Source: Daphnia carinata (Eukaryota; Arthropoda; Branchiopoda; Diplostraca; Daphniidae). From it: a stretch of DNA of 64,000 nucleotides. Below are positions 1-12,735 of this stretch, in pieces. Numbering within the stretch: position 1 is the first letter of the stretch; each line of letters opens with the position of its first letter. The translations under genes were made by a program, and so were the position numbers. The notes under the pieces were generated by a model that ran no database searches, was not told the origin of the DNA, and saw only the letters and a list, made by a program, of their open reading frames with translations. The stretch covers positions 2,542,001 to 2,606,000 of the forward strand of contig NC_081334.1 of the NCBI RefSeq assembly GCF_022539665.2, written 5' to 3'.

Positions 1-2214
1 CGGAAATGCTATTAGTCCTATCCCAGCCACAAAGGATGCGATTGCCATTGCTTGGCTTCGAACAACAGTAGGTAGGAGCTCGCTAGCGTAAAGGAAAATG
101 ATTCCGAATGAAGCAGCTATTCCAAATTTTCCGATCATCGCCAAAGTAACGGAAATCCACAGGGGATCTGCATTTCCATTAGCAAAGAAGCAAAGCACGG
201 TAGAGTAATGTGTCCAATAACAGGCCAATGTGAGAAAGTGTTTGAGAAAGAAGTAATTCTTCGTAATTGTAAAAATTGTCTGCATAGTTACGAAATTCAT
301 ACGTGAATATGCAACAACATTGTTTCGCTTACCTTCTGGAACTAGCATACAACAGCAACAGGCCAGGCCACCGAGTAACATGGTTAAACAAGTGACCCAT
401 CGACGGCCCCATCTGCTCATTGCCCACCATGTCAGGACGTAGGCTGGGGCTTCAACGACTGCGTTGATAAAGAAAGCCAACGTGTCTGAAACACCGAGAT
501 TCGACGAGTTGTACGAAAGGCCATTGTATGCCACTGAATTGGCAAGCCACAGAAACGTCAGAATGTAAAATTTACGACGCATGTTTGGATAGCGCAACAG
601 TTCCAGCATAGTTCCCTTGCTCGGCTGATGCGACGGATGACGAGGTATTTCCTGTTGTTCTTCCGTTGACAGCTTAATGTTGATATCCGTCTGCAACATT
701 AAGTCCGTATGCTAGATGAATTACACCATAAAGAAAGGACGAAAAAATCACAAATCTATGGCGTCATGTACTGTACGTCAGAGTTTTACCTGCTGTAAGC
801 TTCGCAAATAGTTTGGTGGTATGTTCCGTTTATTGATCCGAGCGATACGTTGAACTATGGCCTCTGCTTCGTCGATTCGATTTCTACTAAGTAGCCACCG
901 GGGAGACTCGGGTACAACCCAGTAATACCTTTGAAACATATTGTGAAATAAAAACATTTGGTGTTGGGAAATAAAAAAAAAAAGTGGGAGACTGTGAAAT
1001 TAAAGCCACTAAGTGACGTAAAAAGAAGCAGTGCATAAAGACTTACCCAAAGAGAGGTAGGAATGGAACGGATGTCGCCAATGCGAGATGGAACCAATGT
1101 CGCAGAAAATGGGCCAGCCCGGCAAGTAGAGCGAGTGACAGACCAAAGAACATGCTGATCCCGTTCCCAGCAAAGGTCCTGAATTCAGGGCCTACTAGCT
1201 CCATCACTGTTTCAAGAAGAGCCTGTTTAAGCTAACTGTGGTTGCATTCATGCCACATCTGTTATGCATTCTTATGAATAGTGTCTAAACAGCATGCAAA
1301 AAGAATCTCTTCGATATCTTCTTAGAAAATTCAAGCAACTTTTTCTTTATAATTTGAACACAAATTCTACTTAAAGATGTTGAAGATGAAACAAGTAAAA
1401 GACTCACCAAGAATATATGGAATCTGGAACAAGGCTGGGAAAGTCAATCCATTTATGGCACGGAAAACCATGTAGACTGTGTAATTTGGTGAGAAGGCTG
1501 TAGCAATTGAGAGAGTAACAGCCATGTAGATCATTAACAAAAAAGAAATCCTACGTCCCCATCTAAATAAACGTATAAAATTAACAAATCCACTGAGAAA
1601 CTGAGCACAATGCAAAGTGTCTCGTACTTATCGGCGATCCAACCAAAGAGAAGGTTTCCAAACAGCGACCCTACGTAGAAAAGGGTCGTTGAAAAAGATG
1701 GCAGCCACTTGTTGTCACAAACTAAATTCAACTAATAAACGAACACGTAAATTATTTCAAATTCAAATCAGCTTCCAATAATAAACAAACTAACGTCAGT
1801 AACTAAGGTGGCTTCGTACTGAGTCTTGTCATATTCCCAACCGTAGAGGCAGTTAACGACCGGCCATGTTGAATCTACGATTGGCTGGGAGAGTGACGTG
1901 TTATTTGCTGGCCATATACCAGCCAAGATCGTTTCTGGCAATATTTGATTGTAATCGACGTGGTACATTGTACAAGAAGAGTATTTTGTTCCATCAAACG
2001 GGATGGCCAAGGCCTTTCGGTTCTCTATGGTAAGATTGGCCAGCTGTGGTATTTGACACCAATGACCGGGTGTGGCCGATAGAAACACTTGATTAAACGC
2101 AAGGAAAGCCGCCGGTATCGTGGCTGGAATGCACAACAAATAGTAGAGAACCGTTTGATATCGACCTTCGGCTCCCAAAGATTCCAACACTGAATCAAAA
2201 TTGATTGATGCCAT
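1..2214 (-). CDS. SLC22-family organic cation/anion transporter, 3' end outside window
   Basis: Major facilitator superfamily transporter that should move small organic ions or carnitine-like solutes across the plasma membrane. Seven exons join in phase: 1795-2214, 1628-1731, 1408-1562, 1047-1206, 790-928, 333-711 and 1-167 (cut by the window edge), giving 508 codons. Seen: start MASINFDSVLE, first membrane helix near residue 20, a large extracellular loop with Cys and N-x-S/T sites (about 45-135), the MFS loop motif FGWIADKWGRR after helix 2, the SLC22 signature PESPRWLL after helix 6, and the late motif ELLPTVVRSQAMAIAS. Exon 7 is best started at 167, because the upstream AG would lose the frame. 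The family is clear; substrate cannot be told. The last helices and C-terminus lie off the window. Confidence 0.88.
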
Positions 2215-5200
2215 TCTACCTCAATCCACGTTTAGTACGTCAGCCCTGAAGATACCAAGAATTATTTCAGATTTAGTTTATTGCTGCAGTTTGAACAATG
2301 CTTATGGTGTTATTTCGATGCAAATTGTTATTACCTACCTGAGAAAATAGTTTTTTAAATGGCACTGGTATAGTTATGGCATGTAGAATTGAAAACAGAA
2401 CAGGATCCTCAATCGATTAGGTCATCTGGAGTACATAAGTCTGGTGAAAACATCAGGAAAAATGATCAAATACGGCAGCTTTTTAATAAAAAGTTTACAA
2501 CTCCTAATCAATTAAGATCATATAAATAATATGATAATATGGTAACCACACGTAAACGCTCAACGTCGTAACCTACGAGCTTTCCTGAAAGTCATGCAGC
2601 CAAACATAAAAACAACAAAATGATATCGAGAAATCAGTTCGGAAAACGACGAGGTCAAAACCGAATACAATCTTCGAGTTATATTGGTCATTCCTTCGTT
2701 TGAAACAAATACTAAATTAACAACTGGCCTAAAGTAGGTAGGCTGGACGGCGAGAGAAGTCCGTCTCCCGAGTGATCAGCTGTTTCCCGCAAAGATTGAT
2801 CCCATCAAGGCATCAACGGGCCACTTAAGAAGAGAGCGCTTCGTTAAATTTTCTTTCCAGTCATAAATTGGACCATGATCACCACTTCCTTTGTGCAACC
2901 TCCTACTTTTTGTTGATTTATTTTCAGTCTATTGCGTTGCTCAACGCGCCGTTCGGCCGTATATGTAGAGTTTGCGTTCTTTCTAACCTGGCAGCGAGAC
3001 ATTATCTAACAGCGTATGTTCTACCGTGATAAGCTTATTCGTGACGAGAAGCCTGATTTTAGCCGTGTTGGCTTCGCAATGCAACAAATTCGGATTCAAA
3101 TACGTCAATTTTTTAAAATATAATACCATCAAAGTTAAATATGCATCCCATTTATGGAAGCGTACAAAATAAGGTATGTCGTGTGCGTCACTCACCTTGC
3201 TAACTAGCCGTTTCATAATTTTACGGTGATCACCATTCACTTTGAGCTGTACACTTGTGCCCTGAACGAATAACACATAAATAAACAATATTAATCGCTA
3301 ACAACTTTTCACAGTCTTCCAGGCCTGCTGGCTGCTGTTGCTACACTGTTACTAATTTAAACGTGATGCATTCACTGGAATTGTAAGCCTATACAAAGCA
3401 CGCTTTGCACAAATTGGTTTAATTGAAAAGACTATGATGGCCACACGGCCGTACAAGTCTCGCTGACTACGAGTACTGTTCAGACTCAAAACAAACCGCG
3501 GCTGTGCGTTTCTCTTATTTTACTCATAGAGTTTCCTCTCGAAGAGCCAGTCTCTATGCACAGCTTTTTTCAGATTGTATTTTTTCTTTCAACTTATACT
3601 CCTCCCACCCTGTCCTCCGGCTTCTCACTCTTCATTGACGTTAGAATATAGGCTGCGTGTGTCGGGTATTTCCTGATGTAGCTGTTTGCATTACTCAGAC
3701 AGCGTGAAATGCACCCGTACACCACACGCGACCGACGTCCTGCCGTGCAGCCGTCTCTGTCTAAATGTCTGACTGTGCAATTATGTAATCTAACAGCACG
3801 CTTGTTTATGATACAAAGTACCCCAAAAAATTTTATTTATAAATCTAGGCATAATAGCTAATGATTTTATAAGGTAAACGCGCGGATAACGTTTCCCAAT
3901 TTCGAGTTGTTTTGTGGGCATCGCTAAATTTATTGTTTTGAACTTTTTTTTTAATTTATTCCAATCGATTTGAAAGATAATATGGAAAATGATCTTTAGG
4001 CTTTTTTTGTTCTCAGTGTACAAAAACATCCGTAACGTTGGATTGTTTAAAACTGAAGCTCTGCTGCCCCGTTCCAAAATAAATCAAAGAGGAAATCTTC
4101 AATGCCTTATAGCAAACACTTCAGCAATCAAACGAAACATCCTGTTGTGTGCAACCCTTAAAATGTACACAGCGGCAAAAGAGGGCCGTTCTAGGCCCAT
4201 TCAATACGACCCCATTTATACGCTCTAGTTTTTGTTACAACCCTAAAGTATGAGTCGTATTTTGTCATACTCTGGAACGATGACGTGTTTAGTGGCAATA
4301 ATAAAAAAAGGCAATTGAACTAGACAGTGCACGACTCGCTTCTCAAAAACGATGCTCTACAGAGTACTATCCATAGGTCTAGTTATACGGGCATTCGTAG
4401 GGTATAAGTCAGTCCCACCTATTAACAAGCGACACTTCTTGTTAGGGGATGCACATAATCACGATAGCTAAACATCGCCAAGATGCCAACTACTTTCGCT
4501 TTTTCCATATTGACCTTTCTCTATAAGGCATTTAAAAATTCATCGTCTGAAATATGTGAGCTGCCTATAAAATAATTTTTTTTTTGCAGGTAATTCTAGG
4601 AAACGAAAATTAGAAAGATGTCGCTACCACATTCTTGTACTGAATAACCTCAAAGTCATTTCTCTTTACTCGCGTCCTTATATGGGCAACGTTTATCGTA
4701 GTGATTTATTTCTAAAGAAATTAAATAGAACTATTGTTGTTTAACCTAGTTCTTATGCTCAAATTTACGCATAGCGATTAGTCATCGAGAAAACTCGTTT
4801 TTTTAACTCTTGGTATTCAAATTCATTGTAATTGTTAAGAATGGGGCCGTTGGTCCCCTGTTTGAATGGAAACCTGAATGTCCGACCAGCAAAAGTGAAA
4901 GAAACATTTGAGGTGTATGAACCCATGTAAATAAAAAAAGAATTTTAACGATGCAACTCTAATTTTGTTTTTCTCTTTCTTCTGACATAACACCGCTATT
5001 TCTCGATTGAAGAATGTGTTCCAAGTTCTTTCCATTTTCTTGATGAGTCCTTTTACAGTCGTACAGAACAGAGTACGAATAGGGAAAGATGATCTATAGA
5101 TAGCTACGTGACTACGGTCCGCAATGTTTGTAAACATTGCTGTTTTGTTGATAAACGAAGCCATCTGTTTAGCGACTTGCATTGATTGCGTAAGCACGCT

Positions 5201-6787
5201 GACTTCATACGCAGCTGGGCAGATAAATCACAACAGTGATACTTGAAAAGATGATGATATATAGGCATTATGAAAAATCTTGGCCAATTTTTAAACGTTG
5301 CTAGATATTCAAGAACAATCTTCTGTTCGAAAATTGGCAGAATATAATGTTTTAGACACGCATGGGTATTAACTGGCCGAGAAAAATTCGATAGTGGCTA
5401 AGAGAAAACGAAGAATCCCTACAAGTGATTTCAAACGAGATGAGGAGCAACAGAAGCCCCTAAAGGAAGGTGAATCGAGGCCAAAGAAAACACGATACAA
5501 CAACTGTAAAAATCCTATTCAAATGACGAATATTTTGCGTCAACAACGCAAAATTTTGAAAGTAAAAATCTTAAGCGTGTTAACCTAATGTGTCTGTGTC
5601 ATACTAGATGGGAAATGAACACACCAAAAACCAAAATTGGCATTACCTGTTTATCCGTTGCTTGACAACAAAACGAAGATGAAGAACATGTTCACGTAAG
5701 CTGAAAGTTAATCTTAGTTGTGTTGAATATTAAAATGCTTTTCGGCACGAAGTCGCAAAGCATTTTAATAGAAGTCACAAGATGGTCCTCCTTCGGTAAA
5801 GTAGCACGACTACGATTAGGGGGCACCACAAGGCATGCACAACAGTTATGGACACTGAAAGTGATAAAAATTGATGGGAAATCGGCAAATCGCACTCAAC
5901 CACATAACAGTTCAAAAGTTTTCTTTCTTATCGTTACGAACTCTGTGCGGCCTTCACATATAACTGTACTACATTCACAGTAATCACGACTGACGATTGC
6001 GTACGTCTCTTTGAATCAACGTCAGAGTTCGGTGTGTGTGCATCGTTGGCTGATCGTGCACAGCAGTAGAAAAAGCTAAGGTCAACTTAAACTGTAAACC
6101 GATTGCATTCCAATGTTTCCTCAGTCGAATAATGTCAAGGCCAAGCTACAAGCAATTTTGAACATCCAAATGTTATCAGCTGAATAGCCTGATGCAAATA
6201 ACCAACACCTGACACCATTAGCACCAGGAATGCTTATTGTTGCTACAACAACTATGGTAGGCCTACATGTTACAATCCTGATATAGCTTTAAGTATAGAT
6301 GTCCACTGTCACTCAAAAAAGGGATAAAATAATTGAACACAACAAAGTGAGTAGGTACGGTTTAAAAATTTTATGTATTAAAAGGATTTTGTAAACTTGT
6401 GTCCGAAAAAAGAATTTTGAAGTTAGAATTTACTATTTACAGGCCAAATATTTACAAAAGAAAAAAAAACAACTGGGAGACAATAAGCTCAATCGCTGAC
6501 AACATTCCACCAAGAAGCTCCTGAACAAATCCTCTATAATGGCAAGCTGTTCAGAGTAGTGAACTGACCACATATTTCAGGGGCCATTTCACCGCTCTTG
6601 ATACATAACCACCATGAAGAACAAAATTTCCATCAGGAGAATCCTTTCCTTTTACAGCTCCTTAATAAATCCCCCATATTGGAAATCCGATCAGAGTAGT
6701 GAGCTGACCACATGTTTCAGGGACCATCTCACCGCTCTTGATAGTAAGCCAATATAGGTTTTTTTGGCAAGGTTCTCTGGTTGTCGT
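2215..6787. other. Intergenic region upstream of the SLC22 gene
   Basis: About 4.5 kb with no supported gene. It is AT-rich with homopolymer A/T runs. It should contain the SLC22 promoter and perhaps non-coding 5' exons (2.2-3.5 kb). A lysine-rich open stretch at about 5385-5588 on the plus strand ends at a GT but has no ATG and no recognisable partner exon. A pair of diverged direct repeats at 6512-6605 and 6656-6747 is described separately. Confidence 0.5.
6512..6747 (-). repeat. Imperfect direct repeat, two ~90-bp copies 144 bp apart
   Basis: The block 6512-6605 and the block 6656-6747 are about 80% identical, both containing the core CAGAGTAGTGA.CTGACCACAT and ending in CACCGCTCTTGATA. 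They lie directly downstream (in minus-strand sense) of the 6.8-7.7 kb gene, whose ORF has a plausible donor at GCGG|GTACC (about 6807). Read on the minus strand after AAGAG|, both copies keep a short open frame to the same TGA. That fits duplicated alternative last exons, or simply duplicated 3' UTR. Confidence 0.55.
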
Positions 6788-6788
6788 G

Positions 6789-7700
6789 TTAACATCTCCT
6801 ATAGGTACCCGCGTCTTTCCGGACCCATCTGTATTTCGATGTCGTGTTGCCACTAGCCGACTGGGAACTGGAAGCTGGAGCAGTAGGGGATGGCTTCTGT
6901 CTATGGTTCCATCGGCTAGGCCGCTCTCGGGCAAAGTCTTGAGAGGGTCTTTCTTCCAGGCGTTGATCGACAGACGGTTTGGCATGATCCTGAGAGGCGG
7001 GTGTTCTCCCCTCTGGTTTCTGTCCCAAGCGATCGAAGACAGATGTCCGTTTCACAGGCTCTGGTTGTTTGTCGACCCTGTTAGTCGGTACCTTTACCTC
7101 TCGTACCATTGCTTCACCGCGGGCAGCTCCGACGTGTATGGTGAGTTCAACGGGCAGAAGCTGTTGGCGTTGCTTCTGCTCAGTCGTGACAACGGTGTTC
7201 GGAGCTGGATGAAGTTTCTTCTCGGTGCTCTTACGCTGGACAGAATCACTGCCAATCCTACCGCCTCCCGAGCTGGGTGGCACGCGGGATGGATGAATTC
7301 CGATAGCCGTGCGACAAACTCTTTTGCTCGGAGGAAACTCGAAGCATTCGCCGTCCTCAGGTGCAGGCCTTTTGCGTGACGGTTCAGCTGGGCGGGATGC
7401 TGGAGTAGATGGAAGCACCGTTCGATCCATGCCACCTGTGCCAGACTGGCCGCTGCCTAGCTGAATGGCGGGTGGTGGTGGTGAATATCCTCGCCTCGCT
7501 TTCTTCGTCGGCCTAATATCGTCTAATGATGACTCGTCTTCTCGTTTGCGCTTACGGCAGTCTGCTTGGTGCGAAAACAATAGACTTAAGGATTCCATTT
7601 CGAACGTATTGGAAATCACAATTTGAGCTGAATAAATCACTGAAAAATTGCGAACCTTTATGGGTGGGAGGCCTGCGGAACCATGGCTAGGAAGTACCAT
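6789..7700 (-). CDS. Basic, low-complexity nuclear-type protein of unknown family
   Basis: Open frame of 303 codons from ATG at 7700; an inner ATG at 7598 is an alternative start. I do not recognise the family. Seen: clusters RKRKRED and TKKARR that look like nuclear localisation signals, PSRKRPAPEDGE and PSKRVCR basic patches, a RTSVFDRLG motif near residue 218 of the kind found in some RNA-binding nuclear proteins, and a Ser/Pro/Gln-rich C-terminal third. The first part (residues 1-49) may contain a retained intron: a weak donor at CATG|GTTCCG and an acceptor at AAGCAG|ACTGCC (about 7562) are phase-compatible. The C-terminus may splice at KDAG| into one of the duplicated blocks at 6.5-6.75 kb. 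A plus-strand ORF over the same bases is a shadow. Confidence 0.55.
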   Translation of the reverse strand: MVLPSHGSAGLPPIKVRNFSVIYSAQIVISNTFEMESLSLLFSHQADCRKRKREDESSLDDIRPTKKARRGYSPPPPAIQLGSGQSGTGGMDRTVLPSTPASRPAEPSRKRPAPEDGECFEFPPSKRVCRTAIGIHPSRVPPSSGGGRIGSDSVQRKSTEKKLHPAPNTVVTTEQKQRQQLLPVELTIHVGAARGEAMVREVKVPTNRVDKQPEPVKRTSVFDRLGQKPEGRTPASQDHAKPSVDQRLEERPSQDFARERPSRWNHRQKPSPTAPASSSQSASGNTTSKYRWVRKDAGTYRRC

Positions 7701-8520
7701 TTTCGCCTATTTTCCCTTATTTCTAATAAACGTGCGCTTGAGAACATTTCCTATTACGATATATTTCGAATTTAACTTATAAAGCATCTAGTTCAATAAT
7801 ATATTATTCATTTAAATTTAAATTTGAATAAATAACAATTGAAAATGCAGCAGGTCTCTTAACAGCCGTCGAACAGCTGATTACGAAACAGTAGGCGTTG
7901 GCATTTTCGTGCAAAATTCGAACATTATGCGAAGGCTTCCCGAATTGATGTTGGTCGCATCTATGTAATCAGTGAACGCACGCACAGAAAAAATAAACAG
8001 TTCAAATTTTTATCACTTTTTTATCTCATGGCAAGATATAACACATGCAAAGATTTTTGGAAATTCATTTTGTTTGCTGTTTTTAGATGTAAAACCATGA
8101 CATATGTGATAAAGAATTTTAAAAAATCATTTATAACCATGGTGACAAAGGAAAAGGTGCACACTGTTCAGCATCATCACGCTGGATCAACAAGTAGTCT
8201 TGTCCAACAAAATGTCACAGATAGAATCTGTTAACTGAAAGTAATAGAGGAAGCCTCTTCAAAAAGACACCTGTTGTTATGACCAATGATTGTCTATCCT
8301 GCAAAAAAAAAAAATGAGGTAAAACATTTTTGAAAACCAAATCTCAAGGAAAAAACCTGAAACGGCTTGATTACTAAACTATAATGAAGGCTGAAGTATG
8401 ATTAAGCAAACAAGTTACACATTCATTCCAAAAAACCGTGAAAAAAATAAATGAGTTACTATACCTGAGAACTCTACAAACTATGATGCTGTAATAAAGG
8501 TACACATACTTTTCTTCAAG
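7701..8520. other. Intergenic spacer
   Basis: About 820 bp, AT-rich, between the unknown basic protein and the cysteine-rich protein. It presumably holds the promoter of the former and the 3' UTR of the latter. No gene supported. Confidence 0.5.
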
Positions 8521-8724
8521 CTATGTGGAACACCCACCATTGGCACAGCAACTGCAACAGAGAAAGCAAAGTTCTACGCAGTTACACAGTGCATAATAGA
8601 GACCCATCCAATAAAGACATTCACATATGGTTGTCTGTTCAGGAGATGCCTGTACGGTGACTTCTTTAACCGGCGGAGGTTCACTTGTTACGGCTAGATC
8701 TGGTTTTATTGTCTCATTTGCCAT
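8521..8724 (-). CDS. Small cysteine-rich acidic protein (67 aa), possibly I-mfa-like
   Basis: ATG at 8724 gives a 67-residue protein. The longer frame to 8823 is less likely, because AG acceptor-like sites lie just before this ATG, suggesting a spliced 5' UTR. Seen: an acidic/Pro N-terminal half (ASPEQTT, SEPPPVKE), then ten cysteines packed into the last 33 residues (CECLYWMGLYYALCNC..., then CCSCC and GGC). There is no signal peptide. The pattern resembles the C-terminal Cys-rich strip of MyoD-family-inhibitor (I-mfa) proteins or a palmitoylated membrane-anchored tail. The similarity is only in Cys spacing, so function is not assigned. Confidence 0.55.
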   Translation of the reverse strand: MANETIKPDLAVTSEPPPVKEVTVQASPEQTTICECLYWMGLYYALCNCVELCFLCCSCCANGGCST

Positions 8725-9341
8725 AATTAGTTCTGAACCTAACTGAACTGATTTGGGTAGATTATGACAGAATGCACAGAACAGGCAGACACAAATTAGT
8801 GAACTACGGTGCCTAGCAACCATTTGAGGGTTAGATTAGAGGACAAAGTAGCCAATCCGAGGAGGTATGATCCAACCGGAAAGGCAAGTGAAGGTCACCT
8901 AGCGGCCATGAAAACGATGGCTGGTTGTTCAACAATAGATTTTCAATATCCTTAAATCAATTGTGCAATTAATCAAATATAAACAACTGGAAAGTGTTCA
9001 GACGTCATTATTTATTCGGACATGGCAAAATTAGATGTGATAACATTGTTTTGCTATTTTAAAATACTGACTACCTATTCGGCTGGCCTGAAAGTTTCAC
9101 TTGGCAACAACTGGATCCGCCATTACATACAGCATCGCGAAAGAAAGGGAAAAGTGATTCCAGTAGCATCTCCGACATCCTCCTAGCATTGCACAATTTA
9201 CGATTAAAGAACACAATATTGGTAATCTGGTACATATTTGCTTTGCAATGCTAACGTTACCCTGTCTGTATGTCTAAAAACTAAAGATTCTAAATGACCA
9301 ACTTGTGGTGATATAAGTTTTTTGGAAAAAAAAACTACTGT

Positions 9342-9371
9342 GAACGTCTAATGTTCGACCATTAGACGTTC
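9342..9371. repeat. Perfect 12-bp inverted repeat (hairpin), 6-nt loop
   Basis: Arms GAACGTCTAATG at 9342-9353 and CATTAGACGTTC at 9360-9371 are exact reverse complements around TTCGAC. It lies in otherwise AT-rich non-coding DNA. It could be a dimeric transcription-factor site or the tip of an old transposon. Confidence 0.8.
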
Positions 9372-12300
9372 CCATTTTTACAGATGCCATTTTCCCAAAA
9401 TTTTATCTACGACTGGCATGCGACTAAGACTAGTATTACTGGCAATTTTCGTCATTTAGGCATTTTTGGAAACGTAAGTCACTTTCTGAACAGAATATGG
9501 TTCAACGTACGGGTTCAAGTGAGAGCCACATGGTTAATAATGTAAGTTTAAAAACAGCACTTGTCTCTGTGCGTTTGGAAACAGAACTTGTACCAAATTG
9601 ATTGGAGGTTAGAGTACGTTATCGGTAAGGGACCAAGAGAAACGTAAAAGGAGAAATTACCTGGGTGAAAACTGTTCTGAATCCGGATTGTAGTTGTTTC
9701 AGCACGGAGGCAAACGAAAAAGTTGTCATAAAGAAACCTGAGACTGAAATGAGACGTACGCTTTCGGCCATTTTTAACTTCGTTTTGCTGAAAGTAGAAA
9801 GAACGGTAGTCGCGGTTTCGGTGTATTCCCTAATGTTTTAGATCCAGTCTCATCCCATACGATGCCTTAAGATACAATACGCTCATCATTCCATTACCTT
9901 ACTGTTAAGTAAAAAATATTTTGTAAAATTTCCTGCTAAGCGATACGTGCCACCTGGGAACTGTTATCCTCTACAGGAATTCGAAGTAAATGCCAATGAT
10001 TTCGTAACATTTACCTTTGCCACAGCATGTCCCGTTGCACTGTGCCGACCAATACTAGTTTTCAAAACAGAGACAAGGCGGTTTTTTGGGTAAATCTATT
10101 ATCGCCATAATAGAAACAAGCAAAATATTTTTGGTGTTTCTTATCGTCTTGTTTGCAAACTGACTACCTCCGACCAACGATGGAATGTTTTCCGATTTCC
10201 ATCATTCACCTAACTATCTAAATAACGTTCGTTTGTGTCTATGCAGGTGTTGCCGTGCCTTTCCAGAGCGATGAATTCAATTTGTAAGCAGAACTAGTCG
10301 CAGTTTTGGAGAAGAGAGGCGTTACGACGTTCGACGAGTAACAATGAAAGCCAAACACAAAAAACAGGTACAGATCTTTCAGCATATCGTTCCATCCTGT
10401 CTTTTCAACTCATTCTTGGAATGGACTTTCTTTATCTACGTGGAATGAGATCATGCACGTGTTGCGTAGTAGTTCTCAGTCATTCAGCAATGATTGCGTA
10501 GGCCGATAGCCCAGGTAAACTATGCCTTGTACGTTCAAGACCAAGACAGATAGTAGAAATGCAAAAAAATTAATTAGTTCGTCGTCAGATAGTAACTAAA
10601 AGGACACGTACTGTTATTTATTATTATTGGGGACCTTCAATGATTTAAAAAAATCGATACAGATAACCAAACGAAACTGCAGATTGTGGCTACTGTCGTT
10701 TGACTACAGTAATGAATACTTGACGTTGGTTTTTATATAGACGAAGACATTATGATTTTCGACGTGCAAATTAAGTCGTTCGACTTGTTTTGGTTTCAGT
10801 AACCTATCGGTGTATAGGAGAAAGGAAAAACAGCAGTTGATCAAAAACACGATTATTCCTTTCCCTTCTTATTATGACAACAGAGGACATTGACAGGGCG
10901 ATTATTCATTAGAACTGACTAGATTATTGTTCAACGTAGAAAAGACCGAACGTAATGAGAGAAAAGCAAAACTCCAGTAATTTTTCCTTTCTTTTCTTTT
11001 GTCTTAAAGAAAGCACACATTGACAAACATTGATGGTTCTAGTCCATAATAGGCATGAAATTAGAAGAACTGGCATTGCGTTATAAGATTCCTAATTATC
11101 TAATACCGGCCAACTTGTCCAGACTTCCCGTCTGAACGAATTAGCAACAAAATAGCGCAGAAACTTGATGTTGATTGACAAATGTGAAAACAGATGACGT
11201 AAAATGTGGTGAAAGCGTTCCATGCCAATAGCCTGCTAATCTTAATATCGTGATTGAAGCATGTAATGTTTCAAGCTTTTCCTTGCTCGTGCAACTTTAC
11301 TAAACTTGATTTAAAAAAAGAGAAACGTCGAAAAAGCGGGAATTTTTTTTTCCATTGCGTTTTTCACTACTTTCAATATCAATTTCAGTACTTCATCCTG
11401 ATCAGTAAGGCACAAAGTAAATGAAATTAGTCCTTTTACTTAAATGTCCTCTAAGTTGTTAAATACGCATTGGAGTTAAGTTGTTGGCCTAATTTCAAGA
11501 TTTTTGATGTTGTCCCATTTCAACCTTTCTTTTCGAATTTGTAACAAGTTAGTATCGATGTCCCGTCGTTTGAATCGTGTCACTTCTTTTGCGACACCCA
11601 AACTGGAATTAACCCAGCAAGTTAAAATTCCCCTTTTCGACCCCGTAACAAATGGAACGCGAAGGGCCAACATAACGTGTCGTTTTCATTAACTGACAAT
11701 TGCGCAACGCTGCGTGCACCACATTAAAAATGTAATTGGGAAATACTTCAATAACATGACTTCAACTCCATAGCCGCCCGATAACCTAATCTTTCCCTGT
11801 ACGTGCTATCGTTAAGTATACCATTAAGCTGCCGCACGCAAAAAAAGAAGCCGTGCCTTTTCTAACCTTTAGGTTAAATTTTAATTATTATCGGATTTTC
11901 TCCAATATCTGTTCTGAAACTTTCCATTGGACAATGTGACAGACATTTCGAAATCGATGTGAAGAACCTTTGGTGCATTAACACTTAATATGGCTGTATT
12001 AATGCGTGTCAAAACCGGGGAGAAAAACATGAATTTGAAATTTGAAAAGAGAGAAAGAGAGAGGAATCTGTGTGTGGACTTGGCAGATCTATTTCTTAAC
12101 GATCTAGGTATCAAAACACATTTCTTTTGTAAAGGTATCAAAAGCTGGTTGTGATAACAACGTGGACGATCAAGTTTGTCAACTGCATTTGAAACCGCAA
12201 TGGGTTAACGGCACGTAAACAGCTCAAACCGGGAGTACTCCTTTCACTTGTGTAGATTGCTGGGTGATGTTTGTTTTCGAACGACCGACGCAAAGGAGAC

Positions 12301-12684
12301 TGGCCGATGCAGGTACGATGGACATTCTGTTAACCTTGCACCTTACACTGGTTTTGCAAGTTTTTTCTAAAGTGACACGTTTTCTGTACACCCAGGCGAT
12401 AGTTTAAAAAGAAACGCTTGCCGATTTCTGTTCACCATTCATCGTTGGTCCGGTGGCGAATCAAGAAACTACGTTCGTGAAAACAAACTTTATTAAAGGT
12501 AAAAAGCACTTCATCCAAATTGTATTAAATACGCGTCTTAAACGCATTGCTAACTACCATTCACACACCTTTCGTTTGTCAAAATTAACTGAATTCTTCG
12601 CATGTTGGTTAAAGACTTTCCTGAGGTGTGAAGACAAGCACTGAAACTAAATTATTCATATTTTAGTTTTTCTAGGTGTCCTGT

Positions 12685-12689
12685 TCAGT
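12685..12689 (+). promoter_or_regulatory. Putative arthropod initiator (TCAGT) of the collagen gene
   Basis: TCAGT lies 51 bp before the collagen ATG and matches the arthropod initiator core. An AT-rich stretch (12650-12665) sits about 30 bp upstream where a TATA box would be, but no clean TATAAA is present. Position-based inference only. Confidence 0.35.
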
Positions 12690-12735
12690 ACTGAAACCTC
12701 GTTGAATATATTTGCTGATTGGAAAACTAACAGCG

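Larger units (their letters stand above)
8824..12735. other. Long intergenic region upstream of the collagen gene
   Basis: About 3.9 kb without a convincing ORF or splice-linked exon chain. It includes a perfect inverted repeat (9342-9371) and presumably the collagen promoter and enhancers at the right end. Confidence 0.5.

Noticed and set aside
2983-3288. 101-codon minus-strand ORF upstream of the SLC22 gene
   Set aside because: No family similarity, and non-coding 5' exons or promoter are expected here; composition is not clearly coding.
5385-5588. Lys/Arg-rich plus-strand stretch (KRKRRIPTSDFKRDEE...)
   Set aside because: Composition looks coding, but there is no ATG, no phase-matched partner exon and no family; it could be a gene relic.
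6738-7379. Plus-strand 213-codon ORF
   Set aside because: Antisense shadow of the 303-codon minus-strand frame, which has the more protein-like basic and Ser/Pro composition and nuclear-signal clusters.
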